64,000 bases of DNA from Methylobacterium sp. (GCA_020252645.1 JADCCN010000004.1:117049-181048); one strand, 5' to 3'; counted from the stretch's first letter, positions 16,328 through 27,686 are shown. Made by a program: numbers and translations. Notes: generated from the sequence alone by a model not told the origin.

Positions 16328-17257
16328 TCACAAGGCCGCGCGCTTGTCATGCTTCGCGAGGCGGGCGAGCAGGTAATCCACTTCCGCTTTCGCGGTTGCG
16401 CTCATCGCGGCACCCGGCTTGCGCTGGGCATCCGAGGCGAGGAGACCCCGGCGCATCAGCACGTATTTCCGCACGGCGAGGCCCACGCCCGGCTGCTGCT
16501 CGTAGCGCAGCAGGGGCAGATGCGCATCGAAAAGGTCATGCGCCGCATCGCGCTTTCCCGCCTTCGAGAGCCGCACCACGTCGATCAGCATTTCCGGGAA
16601 GGCATAGCCCGTATTCGAGCCATCCGCGCCGCGCTCCATCTCGAAATCGAGGAAGAGCCCTCCATTGGCCACCAGAATGGAAATGGGCCGCAGCGCGCCA
16701 TCGGCCTGCGCTTTCCGCAAGGCGGAGATTTTCTCGAGGCCCGGCCAATCCTCGGCCTTGAGCATGACAACGGAAGCATTCTCGCTCACGATGCGACGGA
16801 TGACCCCCGGCGTCATGATGACATTGGTGATCAGCGGATAATCCTGCACCACCACGGGAATATCCGTGCCGATCGCGTCGATCGCCTGCGCATAATAGCC
16901 GGCGATCTGGTCATCGGTGCGCAAAGTATTGGGCGGCGCGATCATCACGCCGGCGGCGCCCGCTTCCATTGCCTCCCGCGCAAGACTGCGCATGGCGGCA
17001 AAACCCGGCGCTGAAACGCCGACGATCACAGGCTTGCCCGCGAGATGTTTCACCGCGAGTTTCAGCAGCCGAAGCGCTTCCGCCGGCTCGAGTTTGGGTG
17101 CCTCGCCCATGATGCCGAGCACGGTGACGCCATCGCTGCCGATGGCGTCGTAATGGGCGAAGAGCTTTTCGGCGCTGGCCCAGTCGATGGCCCCGTCCGG
17201 CAGGAAGGGCGTGGGCGAGATCGGGAAGACACCGGCGGCGGATGAATCGAGGTGCAT
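16328..17257 (-). CDS. Dihydrodipicolinate synthase family aldolase/lyase
   Basis: This 309-residue TIM-barrel protein belongs to the DapA/NAL family. The Schiff-base lysine is K167 in VVMLKAED and the assisting tyrosine is Y140 in VQDYPL. GIMGEAPKL replaces the canonical GTTGE, so it is probably not the lysine-pathway DapA but a 2-keto acid aldolase or dehydratase. It follows the RraA-like gene by three bases on the same strand, so the two should be co-expressed and act on related keto-acids. The substrate is not identifiable from the sequence. Confidence 0.86.
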   Translation of the reverse strand: MHLDSSAAGVFPISPTPFLPDGAIDWASAEKLFAHYDAIGSDGVTVLGIMGEAPKLEPAEALRLLKLAVKHLAGKPVIVGVSAPGFAAMRSLAREAMEAGAAGVMIAPPNTLRTDDQIAGYYAQAIDAIGTDIPVVVQDYPLITNVIMTPGVIRRIVSENASVVMLKAEDWPGLEKISALRKAQADGALRPISILVANGGLFLDFEMERGADGSNTGYAFPEMLIDVVRLSKAGKRDAAHDLFDAHLPLLRYEQQPGVGLAVRKYVLMRRGLLASDAQRKPGAAMSATAKAEVDYLLARLAKHDKRAAL

Positions 17258-17260
17258 GGT

Positions 17261-17974
17261 TCAGGCCTTCTTCGCGTCGTAACGGGCTCTGGTCTCGGCA
17301 TTCATGGGGTAGAGGCCGGGCAGGGGCACACCCTTTTCCACCTCTTCCATGATCCAGCCTTCCATGCGCTCCTGCTCAACCGAGGCCGTGGTGACGGCCT
17401 CCACCAGCGCCTGCGGGATGACCACCGCGCCATCAGCATCGGCCACGATCACGTCATTCGGGAAAATGGCCACGCCGCCGCAACCGATGCCTTCCTGCCA
17501 CCCCACGAAAGTGAGCCCCGCCACCGAAGGCGGCGCTGCAGCCCCGGAGCACCAGACCGGCAGGCCCGTGCCGAGCACGCCCGCGAGATCGCGCACCACG
17601 CCATCGGTCACAAGCGCCGTCACCTTCCTTTTCGCCATGCGCGCGCAAAGGATGTCACCGAAAATGCCGGCATCCTGCACCCCCATGGAATCGACGACCG
17701 CGATCACGCCTTCCGGCATCGCCTCGATGGCCGCACGGGTCGAGATGGGCGCAGACCAGCTTTCCGGGGTTGCAAGATCCTCCCGCGCCGGCACGAAGCG
17801 CAGGGTGAAGGCGCGGCCCACTTTGCGTGTCTCACCCGCCCGCAACGGCATGCCGCCCCGAATCCACACCTTGCGCAGACCCTTCTTCAGCAGCACCGTG
17901 GTGAGCGTGGCGGTGGTGACGCCCTCGAGCGCGCTGCGGATGGCGGGATCGAGCGGCAGGACTCCGGCAGGCAT
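17261..17974 (-). CDS. RraA-family protein (HMG/CHA aldolase-like)
   Basis: This protein of about 237 residues belongs to the RraA / 4-hydroxy-4-methyl-2-oxoglutarate aldolase family. It has TATLTTVLLKKGLRKVWIRG near the N-terminus. The active-site region GDILCARM and DGVVRD supplies the metal/pyruvate-binding residues of the aldolase branch. The start at 17974 is preceded by AAGGAAAG; an alternative ATG is at 18004. It is the first gene of a two-gene unit with the DapA-like gene three bases downstream, which suggests degradation of a branched or hydroxylated keto-acid. Confidence 0.83.
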   Translation of the reverse strand: MPAGVLPLDPAIRSALEGVTTATLTTVLLKKGLRKVWIRGGMPLRAGETRKVGRAFTLRFVPAREDLATPESWSAPISTRAAIEAMPEGVIAVVDSMGVQDAGIFGDILCARMAKRKVTALVTDGVVRDLAGVLGTGLPVWCSGAAAPPSVAGLTFVGWQEGIGCGGVAIFPNDVIVADADGAVVIPQALVEAVTTASVEQERMEGWIMEEVEKGVPLPGLYPMNAETRARYDAKKA

Positions 17975-18133
17975 GGGCAGGTCTTTCCTTGATCTGATTT
18001 TCATTGTGGCGCGTCAACGGCCGGATGGGAAGGGGCTCTCTGCAGGCGCTGATTGCGCGACCGCCGGGAAATCTGGCCGGATTTCGCCCATGACCCCGCG
18101 ACAAGCAGCCTCTTCCGACCTAGATCAGAGGTC

Positions 18134-19153
18134 ATGACCGCGTCCCGCCTGCTCTCCCTCGCCGAAATCCTGCCCTCAGGGCTTGCACCTGTTGCCGCTG
18201 TCGAGGTCCATCCGGACGCTGCCCTGGGGGCGATTGCGGCGGAAGATGTGCTGATGGCCGAGGGCTGGCCGCGCATGGCCGTCGCGCGCGAACCGGGCTA
18301 TGCGGTGCGCTCGCGGATGCTGATTGGCGCGACGGCCTATGAGCCGGCTTTGCTGCCAAAGAGTATTGCCCGCCTTGCAGCCGGCGACGCCCTGCCGGAC
18401 GGCGCGGATGCCGTGCTGCCGGCGCCAGCCGTCGTCGCCTCGCCCATGGGGCTCGAGGCTTTCGCGACGATCTGCCCGGGCGAGGGCATTCGCCGGCAAG
18501 GGCAGGATTGGCCGGCCGGCCGCCTCCTGCTCCGCGAGGGATCACGGATCGGCCCGCTGGAACAGGCTTTGCTCCTTGCCATGAAGGTGCCCGCCACCCG
18601 CGTGCGTCGCGCGGCGGTGAGCCTCGATAGAGCCTTGCCGGATGCGGTTTGCCATCTCCTCGCGGGCTGGGCGGGCGCCCTTGGTTTGATGATCACCGGC
18701 CCGGCTCAGGCACAATTCCGGCTCGAAGCCGGCCCGCCTGGCGAGGCAAGCCTTGCCTTGAGGCCGGGACGTTTTGGTGCGCTGCACCGCGATGCCGAAA
18801 CAATCAGGCTCGCCATCCCGCCCGATCTCGCGGAGGCAACCGGCCTCTGGCATGCCGTGGCGCTGCCGGTTCTGGCCTCGCTCTCCGGGGCGAGGCCGGT
18901 TCAATCCCGGGGGCGCCTTGCCGGCAAGCTTGTCTCGAGCATCGGCTTCACGGAGCTCGCCTTCCTGCGCCGCGAGGGCGAGGCATGGCTGCCGCTGGAA
19001 ACCGGGGATTGCACCCTGGCAACGCTTGCGCAAGCCCAGGCCGTGTCATTGATCCCCGCCGGTTCCGAGGGCCAGCCCGCCGGCGCGGAAATCTCACTTT
19101 TGCCCCTTGGCGGGGCCTTTTCGACCATGAATGACCGGATTCTTGCGCGATGA
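18134..19153 (+). CDS. Diverged MoeA-like molybdopterin protein
   Basis: The 339-residue protein resembles the N-terminal and middle parts of MoeA: GYAVRSRML, then ALPDGADAVLPAPAVV matching the family's LPxGADAVV motif. It lacks the recognisable GDE.. and SGG.. motifs of the MogA-like catalytic domain. It overlaps the next gene by four bases. I infer that it is a non-catalytic paralogue working with the downstream MoeA-PBP fusion, perhaps in molybdenum-cofactor insertion or modification for one enzyme. An AGAGG site precedes ATG 18134. Confidence 0.75.
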   Translation: MTASRLLSLAEILPSGLAPVAAVEVHPDAALGAIAAEDVLMAEGWPRMAVAREPGYAVRSRMLIGATAYEPALLPKSIARLAAGDALPDGADAVLPAPAVVASPMGLEAFATICPGEGIRRQGQDWPAGRLLLREGSRIGPLEQALLLAMKVPATRVRRAAVSLDRALPDAVCHLLAGWAGALGLMITGPAQAQFRLEAGPPGEASLALRPGRFGALHRDAETIRLAIPPDLAEATGLWHAVALPVLASLSGARPVQSRGRLAGKLVSSIGFTELAFLRREGEAWLPLETGDCTLATLAQAQAVSLIPAGSEGQPAGAEISLLPLGGAFSTMNDRILAR

Positions 19154-21072
19154 CCGACCGTTCCACCTCCCCGCAGGAGCAGTTCCTGCAAGTGCTCTCG
19201 CGGGATGAAGCCCATGCGCGCTTCCTTGCTGCCTTGAACCCCCAGCCGCTCGGCCTCGAGAGCCTGCCGCTCCACCGCGCGCTCGGCCGCGTGCTGGGTG
19301 CGCGCGTGGTGGCGCAGACCGATACGCCTCCTTTCGATCGCTCCGGTGTGGATGGCTTCGCCGTGCGCGCGGATGATCTTGCTCTGGCCGATGCCCTGAA
19401 CCCGGTCACCCTGCGCCTCAATGATGAGGTTCTCGCCTGTGGTCGCGCGCCGCGCCTTGCGCTGCAGCCCGGCACGGCCACACCCATCGCCACGGGCGCG
19501 CCCCTTCCGCGTGGCGCGGATAGCGTCATGATGATCGAGGATTCCGAGGAAGCGGCCGGCCAGGTGCGCTTTTCCAGGGCCGCATCGCCTGGCCAGCATG
19601 TCGCCTTCGCCGGTTCCGATATTGCGCGCGGACAGGTTCTGCTGGAGCCGGGCGTGGTGCTGACAGCCCGCGAACTCGCGATGATCGCAGCCATCGGCCA
19701 GGCCGAAGTTGCCGTGTGGCGCCGCCCGCGCATCGCCGTTCTTTCCACGGGCGATGAATTGGTGCCGCCGGGCGGAACCTTGGGCCCGGCGCAGATCTTC
19801 GATTCCAACGGCGCGGCCATTGCCGCCACGCTCGCCGAGGCCGGTTGCGAACCCGTGTCCCATGGCATCGTGAGGGATGATCCCGAATTGTTGCGCGCGG
19901 CGCTGAAACGCGCGCATTCTGAATGCGATGCGGTGATGCTCTCGGGGGGGACCTCCAAGGGCGCCGGTGATTTCACCTACAAGCTGATCGGCGAATTGGG
20001 CGCGCCGGGCATTCTCGCCCATGGCGTCGCGCTGAAGCCGGGCAAACCGCTCTGCCTTGCGGTTTGCGATGGAAAAGCCGTTGTGGCGCTGCCGGGCTTC
20101 CCGAGTTCCGCGATGTTCACGCTGCATGAAATCGTGCTGCCGGTCATCCGCCGCCTCGGCGGCGTGCCTGAGCACGAGGCCGCGACCGTGGAAGCCCGGT
20201 TGCCGATCCGCCTGCCTTCCGAACTGGGCCGCACGGAATTCGTGATGGTCGCGCTTTCGCAAACGCCGGAGGGAATCATCGCCCATCCGCTGCAACGCGG
20301 ATCGGGTGCGGTGACGGCCTTCGCCCAGGCCGACGGCTTCCTCACCATCGACGCCTTGTCCGATCAGATGCCTGCGCAGGAACGCGTCGGCGTGCGCCTG
20401 ATCGGCCGCGATCTGCACGTGCCGAGGCTTACGATGATCGGCAGTCATTGCTCCGGGCTCGATGAAGTCATCAGCCGGCTTACAAAGAAGAATATCCGCA
20501 CGCGGGTTGTCGCGGTTGGCAGCATGGGTGGGCTTGCTGCGCTTCGGCGCGGGGATTGCGATCTCGCGCCGATGCACCTGCTTCATGCGGAGAGCGGCGA
20601 ATATAATCGCGGTTTTCTTTCCGAGGGCATGACGCTCATCAAGGGCTGGCGGCGCATGCAGGGCCTTGCCTATCGCCGCGGCGATGCGCGCTTTGAGGGG
20701 GAGGCGGTGGAGTCAGTGATCAAATCTGTGGCTGAAGATCCCAATATTCTGATGGTAAACAGGAATTCCGGCTCCGGAACGCGTATCCTGATGGACGGAT
20801 TGTTGCAGGGTGCAGAGCCTCAGGGCTATTTCAACCAGCCGCGCTCGCATCACGCCGTGGCTGCGGCGATCGCGCAGGGTCGCGCGGATTGGGGGCTTAC
20901 CATCGAACCGATCGCCCGGTCCTTCGGTCTGGCCTTCCGCCCTCTGGCGGAGGAACATTACGACTTTGCGGTGCTGGAAAATCGCGTTTCATCCCCGGAA
21001 ATCACCGCCTTCCGGCAGGCGCTGGAAGAGGCTCAACCAGCCATTCGCCTCTTGGGCTTTGCCATGCCGTGA
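19150..21072 (+). CDS. MoeA fused to a periplasmic-binding-protein-like domain
   Basis: The 640-residue protein has a complete MoeA N-terminal part (about 1-410). The motifs FDRSGVDGFAVRADD, GAPLPRGADSVMMIE, STGDELVPPGG and SGGTSKGAGD mark molybdate insertion into molybdopterin. The C-terminal part (about 415-640: GSMGGLAALRRGDCDLAPMH, then NRNSGSGTRILMDGLL) is a type-II PBP-like fold related to the ligand-binding part of ModE/LysR-like and molybdate-binding proteins. No signal peptide is present, so it acts in the cytoplasm. The fusion is known from other bacteria and archaea and may sense or deliver oxyanion or cofactor. A 24-base tandem duplication spans its stop codon. Confidence 0.86.
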   Translation: MTDRSTSPQEQFLQVLSRDEAHARFLAALNPQPLGLESLPLHRALGRVLGARVVAQTDTPPFDRSGVDGFAVRADDLALADALNPVTLRLNDEVLACGRAPRLALQPGTATPIATGAPLPRGADSVMMIEDSEEAAGQVRFSRAASPGQHVAFAGSDIARGQVLLEPGVVLTARELAMIAAIGQAEVAVWRRPRIAVLSTGDELVPPGGTLGPAQIFDSNGAAIAATLAEAGCEPVSHGIVRDDPELLRAALKRAHSECDAVMLSGGTSKGAGDFTYKLIGELGAPGILAHGVALKPGKPLCLAVCDGKAVVALPGFPSSAMFTLHEIVLPVIRRLGGVPEHEAATVEARLPIRLPSELGRTEFVMVALSQTPEGIIAHPLQRGSGAVTAFAQADGFLTIDALSDQMPAQERVGVRLIGRDLHVPRLTMIGSHCSGLDEVISRLTKKNIRTRVVAVGSMGGLAALRRGDCDLAPMHLLHAESGEYNRGFLSEGMTLIKGWRRMQGLAYRRGDARFEGEAVESVIKSVAEDPNILMVNRNSGSGTRILMDGLLQGAEPQGYFNQPRSHHAVAAAIAQGRADWGLTIEPIARSFGLAFRPLAEEHYDFAVLENRVSSPEITAFRQALEEAQPAIRLLGFAMP

Positions 21073-21098
21073 AACTTGGGCTTTGCCATGCCGTGAAA
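21051..21098. repeat. 24-base perfect tandem duplication spanning a stop codon
   Basis: A 24-base unit beginning CTTGGGCTTTGCCATGCCG occurs at 21051-21074 and again at 21075-21098 without a mismatch. The first copy carries the last codons and the TGA stop of the MoeA-PBP gene. The second copy is non-coding. Confidence 0.93.
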
Positions 21099-21114
21099 AA
21101 TGACAGGAGACGGC

Positions 21115-23355
<2,241 letters not shown>

Positions 23356-23499
23356 GTTGTCAGGGTCTATAGCCTTCGAAGCCTTGTGCAAGCCGGGGCG
23401 GCGTCGTTACATCGATGAATGCCCCGGTCTCCCTGATGTGGGTTCGGGCGTGAGGCTTTCGCAAGAGCGAGGCCTGATCGCAGGATGAAAGGTCCGATC

Positions 23500-23706
23500 A
23501 TGGCGAATTTTCATGTTCCCGATATGGGTTGCAGCGGTTGCGTCAGCACCATCGAGCGTGTGGTGAAGAAACTCGACCCCGAGGCGCGCATCGCGGCCGA
23601 TCTTGGCGCGAGGACGGTTGCCATTGAAACGCCAGTGGCGGTGGAAATGGTGCAGGATGCGCTGAAGAAGGCGGGTTTTCCGGCGACCCTTCGATCTGCG
23701 GCCTAG
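23500..23706 (+). CDS. Small heavy-metal-associated (CopZ-like) protein
   Basis: This 68-residue protein is a single HMA domain with the metal-binding motif MGCSGCV (CxxC near residues 10-13). It starts at ATG 23500 behind a GAAAGG ribosome site. It probably carries Cu(I) to the divergently encoded CopA, an inference from fold and position. Its TAG stop is formed by the first three bases of a dispersed repeat. Confidence 0.85.
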   Translation: MANFHVPDMGCSGCVSTIERVVKKLDPEARIAADLGARTVAIETPVAVEMVQDALKKAGFPATLRSAA

Positions 23707-23886
23707 AGCATTTTCCGATCAAGTGGATACCGGTTGATCGAAGAAAATGCGACCAGAAAAACAAAGAAGCATTTTCAAGCGAAGCATGTCCCCGTGAAGG
23801 CGGGGATGGGAACCGGTTCGCGTGAGGAAAATGCGATCAGACAAAGAGAGAGCATCCGATCTCATTCGATCAGATCGACCGCTCTA
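23704..23886. repeat. Dispersed palindromic repeat, type C (composite)
   Basis: The element begins TAGAGCATTTTCCGATCAAG at the stop codon of the small HMA gene. Its first dyad pairs GCATTTTCCGATCAA with TTGATCGAAGAAAATGC. A second segment (about 23768-23840) contains AGCATGTCCCC and a CCCCGTGAAGGCGGGG-like hairpin and is shared with the elements at 30111 and 63615. It ends in GACCGCTCTA. With the following sequence up to 24081 it fills a gene-free stretch of about 375 bases; the rest of that stretch presumably holds the promoter of the peptide-transporter operon, though I see no clear -35/-10. Confidence 0.88.
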
Positions 23887-24081
23887 AGCTCTTGATTTAC
23901 CCCTTTTTCTTTCGCAAATCAGGTATCCACTTTTGCGAGAGCAAGCTCTAGGCTCGTCAGGAATTTCTGGAGATCGGTTCCGTTTAGGCTTGATTTTGCA
24001 CGCGCGGAAGGATCGACTTGAAGCGCTATCAGCAGCCTCCCGCGCGAAGAAAGGGAGGGGCTCGTGAACAGGGAGAGTAAG

Positions 24082-25674
24082 ATGTCTATCCGTAAATGGC
24101 TGCTGGCAGCCGGCACCGCGTTGGCCTTGCAGATGGCGGTTTCCCCGGCCGGGGCCGTCACCCTTCGTTATGCGAACCAGGGCGATCTGAAGTCGCTGGA
24201 CCCGTATACGCTGAACGAGACCACCACCAACGCGCATCTGGGCCATGTCTATGAAGGCCTCACCTCGCGCGGTAAGGATCTCTCCATCGGCCCCGGCCTC
24301 GCCGAGCGCTGGGAGACCCTCGAGGGTGCCAAGAAATGGCGCTTCCACCTGCGCCGAAACGTGAAGTTCCACAACGGCGATCCCTTCACCGCCGATGACG
24401 TGATCTTCTCGGCCGATCGCGTGCGCGCGCAGGGTTCGAACTTCCAGACCCGCGTGCCCAGGGGTGCGAAGTTCACGAAAATCGACGATCACACGGTCGA
24501 GGTGGAGCTCGAAAGCCCGAACCCGATCCTGATCGCCCAATGGGATACCTGGTACATCATCTCGAAGAAATGGGCGGAGGCCAACAACTCGGCGGCCCCG
24601 ACGCCGGCTTCGGCCACGACGCCGAGCCACATCGCGCTCAACGCGAATGGCACGGGCCCCTTCCGCATCGACAGCCACCAGCCGGGCGTTCGCACGGTCT
24701 TCAAGGCCAATCCGAACTGGTGGGGCAAGAAGGAGCACAATCTCGACGAGATCATCTTCACCCCGATCCCGAATGATGCGACCCGCGTCGCCGCGCTTCT
24801 CTCGGGTGAAGTGGATGTGATCGAGCCGGTTCCGATCCAGGATATCCCGCGTGTCGACGGCTCAGACAAGACCCGCGTCCTCGCTGGCCCCGAACTGCGG
24901 ACGATCTTCCTCGGCTATGACCAGATCCGCGACGAACTGCTCGAATCCAACGTGAAGGGAAAGAACCCCTTCAAGGATGTCCGGGTGCGGCAGGCCTTCA
25001 ACATGGCCGTCGACAAGGAGACCATCAAGGCGCGCGTGATGCGCGGGCTCTCCACGCCCTCGGCCCTGATGATCGCGCCGGAGCTGTTCTCGTTCTCCAA
25101 GGCTTACCAGAGCCCGAAATTCGATCCGGATGCCGCGAAGAAGCTTCTGGCCGATGCCGGCTACCCGAATGGCTTCGAAGTCGGCATGGATTGCCCGAAC
25201 GACCGCTACGTGAATGACGGACAGATCTGCCAGGCCGTGGTGGGCATGCTCGCGCGCATCGGCGTGAAGGTGAACCTCAACGCCCAGCCCAAGGCGCAGT
25301 TTTTCGCCAAGGTGCTGAAGCCCGGTGGCTACAAGACCTCCTTCTACCTGCTTGGCTGGACGCCGGGCACGTTCGACAGCCACAATGTGCTGTTCGACAT
25401 TCATGGCTGCCGTGCTGACGGTTCGCCCCGTGGCGAATCCAATCTCGGCGGTTATTGCAACAAGGAAGTCGACGCGCTCACCGACAAGATCCTCGTCGAG
25501 AGCGACAATGCCAAGCGCGACCAGATGATCAAGCAGGCCTTCGACATCACGACGAAGGAATTCGCCTATGTGCCGCTGCACCAGCAGGCGCTCGCCTGGG
25601 GTGTCTCGCGCAATGTCCAGCTGACGCAGCGTGCCGATAACTCGGTGCTGCTCTACTGGGCCACCAAGAAGTAA
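24082..25674 (+). CDS. Peptide ABC transporter substrate-binding protein
   Basis: The 530-residue periplasmic protein belongs to SBP family 5 (DppA/OppA type). A Sec signal peptide covers about residues 1-25 with a cleavage site near AGA-VTL. The family pattern AERWETLEGAKKWRFHLRR followed by VKFHNGDPFTADDVIFSADR is clear. ATG 24082 follows GGGAGAG; a GTG at 24064 is the alternative. It is the first gene of a five-gene transporter set, with a hairpin and T-run directly downstream that would let it be expressed above the permeases. The ligand may be a di-/oligopeptide or another small molecule. Confidence 0.92.
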   Translation: MSIRKWLLAAGTALALQMAVSPAGAVTLRYANQGDLKSLDPYTLNETTTNAHLGHVYEGLTSRGKDLSIGPGLAERWETLEGAKKWRFHLRRNVKFHNGDPFTADDVIFSADRVRAQGSNFQTRVPRGAKFTKIDDHTVEVELESPNPILIAQWDTWYIISKKWAEANNSAAPTPASATTPSHIALNANGTGPFRIDSHQPGVRTVFKANPNWWGKKEHNLDEIIFTPIPNDATRVAALLSGEVDVIEPVPIQDIPRVDGSDKTRVLAGPELRTIFLGYDQIRDELLESNVKGKNPFKDVRVRQAFNMAVDKETIKARVMRGLSTPSALMIAPELFSFSKAYQSPKFDPDAAKKLLADAGYPNGFEVGMDCPNDRYVNDGQICQAVVGMLARIGVKVNLNAQPKAQFFAKVLKPGGYKTSFYLLGWTPGTFDSHNVLFDIHGCRADGSPRGESNLGGYCNKEVDALTDKILVESDNAKRDQMIKQAFDITTKEFAYVPLHQQALAWGVSRNVQLTQRADNSVLLYWATKK

Positions 25675-25690
25675 CCGGACTCTCCCGGGA

Positions 25691-25722
25691 GGGCCGCGCA
25701 TCCCGCGCGGCCCTTTTCTTTT
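25691..25722 (+). terminator. Hairpin with T-run between binding protein and permease genes
   Basis: A 9-base perfect stem, GGGCCGCGC (25691-25699) and GCGCGGCCC (25705-25713), has a 5-base loop and is followed by TTTTCTTTT. It looks like a partial terminator or 3'-stabilising structure, the usual way for a binding-protein transcript to exceed that of its permeases. The next gene starts 14 bases later. Confidence 0.85.
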
Positions 25723-25735
25723 GCAGGTGTGGAGC

Positions 25736-26713
25736 ATGCTGGCGTTCGTCATTCGGCGTTTCCTGCAATCGATCGCCGTCATGGTCTCGGTTGCGCTGAT
25801 CGCCTTCGTCATGTTCCGGTTCGTGGGCGACCCGGTGAACCAGATGGTCGGCGTGGATACGCCGCAGGCCGAGGTGGAGCGTCTGCGCACATCGCTCGGC
25901 CTCGACGACCCGACTCTCGTGCAGTTCGGTCGCTTCCTCTGGAATGCCCTGCATTTCGATTTCGGCGTTTCCTACCAGTTTCGCATGCCCGTGACGAAGC
26001 TGCTCGCCGAGCGCGCTCCGGCGACGCTCGAACTGGCACTGACGGCGGCACTCTTCGCCCTCGTCGTGGGGGTGGTGATGGGGGTCTATTGCGCGCTGCG
26101 GCGCGACAGCTGGCTCGCGCGGCTGTTTCAGGCGGTGAGCCTCATCGGCGTCTCCCTGCCCACCTTCCTGATCGGCATCCTGCTGATCTACCTCTTCGCG
26201 GTCATTCTCGGCTGGCTGCCCTCCAACGGGCGCGGGCAGGTGGTGAAGATCGGCGACTGGTGGACGACAGGCCTGTTGACGACCTCGGGCCTGAAGGCGC
26301 TGGTTCTGCCGGCCATCACGCTCAGCCTGTTCCAGATGACGCTGATCATGCGGCTCGTGCGCGCCGAGATGATGGAAGTGATGCGCACGGATTACATCAA
26401 GTTCGCCAAGGCGCGCGGCCTGCGCACCCGTGCCATCCATTTCGGCCACGCGCTGAAGAACACGCTGATCCCGGTCATCACCATTGCCGGCTTGAACCTC
26501 GGCTCCATCATCGCCTTCGCCATCATCACCGAGACGGTATTCAACTGGCCGGGCATGGGGCTTCTGTTCCTGAAAGCCGTGCAGAATGTCGATATCCCCA
26601 TCATGGCGGCCTATCTCATGCTGATCGGCTTCCTGTTCGTGACCATCAACCTGCTGGTCGACCTGGCCTATGGCTTCGTCGATCCGCGCCTGCGCGTCAC
26701 GATGAGAACCTGA
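25736..26713 (+). CDS. Peptide ABC transporter permease (DppB type)
   Basis: The 325-residue inner-membrane permease has the N-terminal FVIRRFLQSIAVMVSVALIAF helix, a periplasmic loop with the family's LGLDDPTLVQFGRFLWNAL, and five further helices. The EAA-type coupling loop is MMEVMRTDYIKFAKARGL. GMGLLFLKAVQNVDIPIM is also typical. ATG 25736 lies directly behind the hairpin. It pairs with the DppC-type permease ten bases downstream. Confidence 0.92.
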   Translation: MLAFVIRRFLQSIAVMVSVALIAFVMFRFVGDPVNQMVGVDTPQAEVERLRTSLGLDDPTLVQFGRFLWNALHFDFGVSYQFRMPVTKLLAERAPATLELALTAALFALVVGVVMGVYCALRRDSWLARLFQAVSLIGVSLPTFLIGILLIYLFAVILGWLPSNGRGQVVKIGDWWTTGLLTTSGLKALVLPAITLSLFQMTLIMRLVRAEMMEVMRTDYIKFAKARGLRTRAIHFGHALKNTLIPVITIAGLNLGSIIAFAIITETVFNWPGMGLLFLKAVQNVDIPIMAAYLMLIGFLFVTINLLVDLAYGFVDPRLRVTMRT

Positions 26714-26723
26714 GGGCCCGTTC

Positions 26724-27686
26724 ATGTCAAATCCGACCCCAGAAGAGGTGAAGGGCCCTGTGGCGGGTGGCCAGAGCGGCCTTGTCGCGCGCCTTCTTGA
26801 TTCCGATGTCTATGCGAGCTTCCGCTCGTCCTGGATGACGATGATCGCCGCGGCCATCGTGCTCGTCTGCTGCATCGGCGCGGCCTTCGCGCCGTGGATC
26901 GCGCCGACCAATCCGTTCGACCCCGCGACCGTGTTCCTCTCCGATTCCTCGATCCCGCCGGTCTGGCAGCAGGGCGGCGATCCGCGCTTCATCATCGGCA
27001 CGGATGACCAGGGCCGCGACATGTATTCGGCCATTCTCTACGGCTTGCGCGTCAGCCTCGCCGTGGGCGGGCTCGGCGTGCTGCTGGCGGCCGGCATCGG
27101 CATCACGCTCGGGTTGCTCGCGGGCTATATGGGGGGGCGCGTCGATGCCATCATCATGCGTGTCGCCGATGTGCAGCTCACCTTCCCGGCCATCCTCATC
27201 GCGCTGCTGATCGATGGCGTGGCGCAGGGCCTGTTCCGTGGCATGAGCCGCGAGACGACGGCCATTCCCGTGCTGGTGATCTCCATCGGGTTGAGCTTCT
27301 GGGTGCAATATGCGCGCACCATCCGCGGTTCCACCATGGTGGAGAAGAATAAGGATTACGTGGCTGCCGCGCGCCTCGTGGGCATTCCCACGCCGGTCAT
27401 CATGATCCGCCACGTTTTGCCGAATGTGATCGGCCCGGTGCTGGTGATCCTCACGATCAATCTCGGGCTTGCCATCATCACCGAGGCGACGCTCTCGTTC
27501 CTGGGCGTGGGCCTTCCCCCGACCCAGCCCTCGCTCGGCACGCTGATCTCCATCGGCAACAAATATCTCTTCTCCGGCGATTGGTGGATCGTCGCCTTCC
27601 CGGGTGCCACGCTCGCCATTCTCGTGCTCGCGGTGAACCTGCTGGGCGACTGGCTGCGCGACGCGCTGAACCCGAAGCTGAGGTGA
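26724..27686 (+). CDS. Peptide ABC transporter permease (DppC type)
   Basis: This 320-residue second membrane subunit has the family's cytoplasmic N-terminus and first helix (about 35-58). The motif FIIGTDDQGRDMYSAILYGLRVSL is diagnostic (shown in part as GTDDQGRDMYSAILYG). The EAA loop VAAARLVGIPTPVIMIRHVL contacts the ATPase subunits. The final GDWLRDALNPKLR is the standard family ending. It follows DppB by ten bases and precedes the two ATPase genes. Confidence 0.92.
   Translation: MSNPTPEEVKGPVAGGQSGLVARLLDSDVYASFRSSWMTMIAAAIVLVCCIGAAFAPWIAPTNPFDPATVFLSDSSIPPVWQQGGDPRFIIGTDDQGRDMYSAILYGLRVSLAVGGLGVLLAAGIGITLGLLAGYMGGRVDAIIMRVADVQLTFPAILIALLIDGVAQGLFRGMSRETTAIPVLVISIGLSFWVQYARTIRGSTMVEKNKDYVAAARLVGIPTPVIMIRHVLPNVIGPVLVILTINLGLAIITEATLSFLGVGLPPTQPSLGTLISIGNKYLFSGDWWIVAFPGATLAILVLAVNLLGDWLRDALNPKLR

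Noticed and set aside
23356..23499. CueR/MerR-type operator between copA and the small HMA gene
   Set aside because: I looked for a dyad of the ACCTTCC...GGAAGGT type in a long spacer and found none convincing.
23704..23886. FNR-like TTGAT...ATCAA motif in the intergenic region
   Set aside because: The match lies within the stem of a dispersed repeat and is explained by that palindrome.
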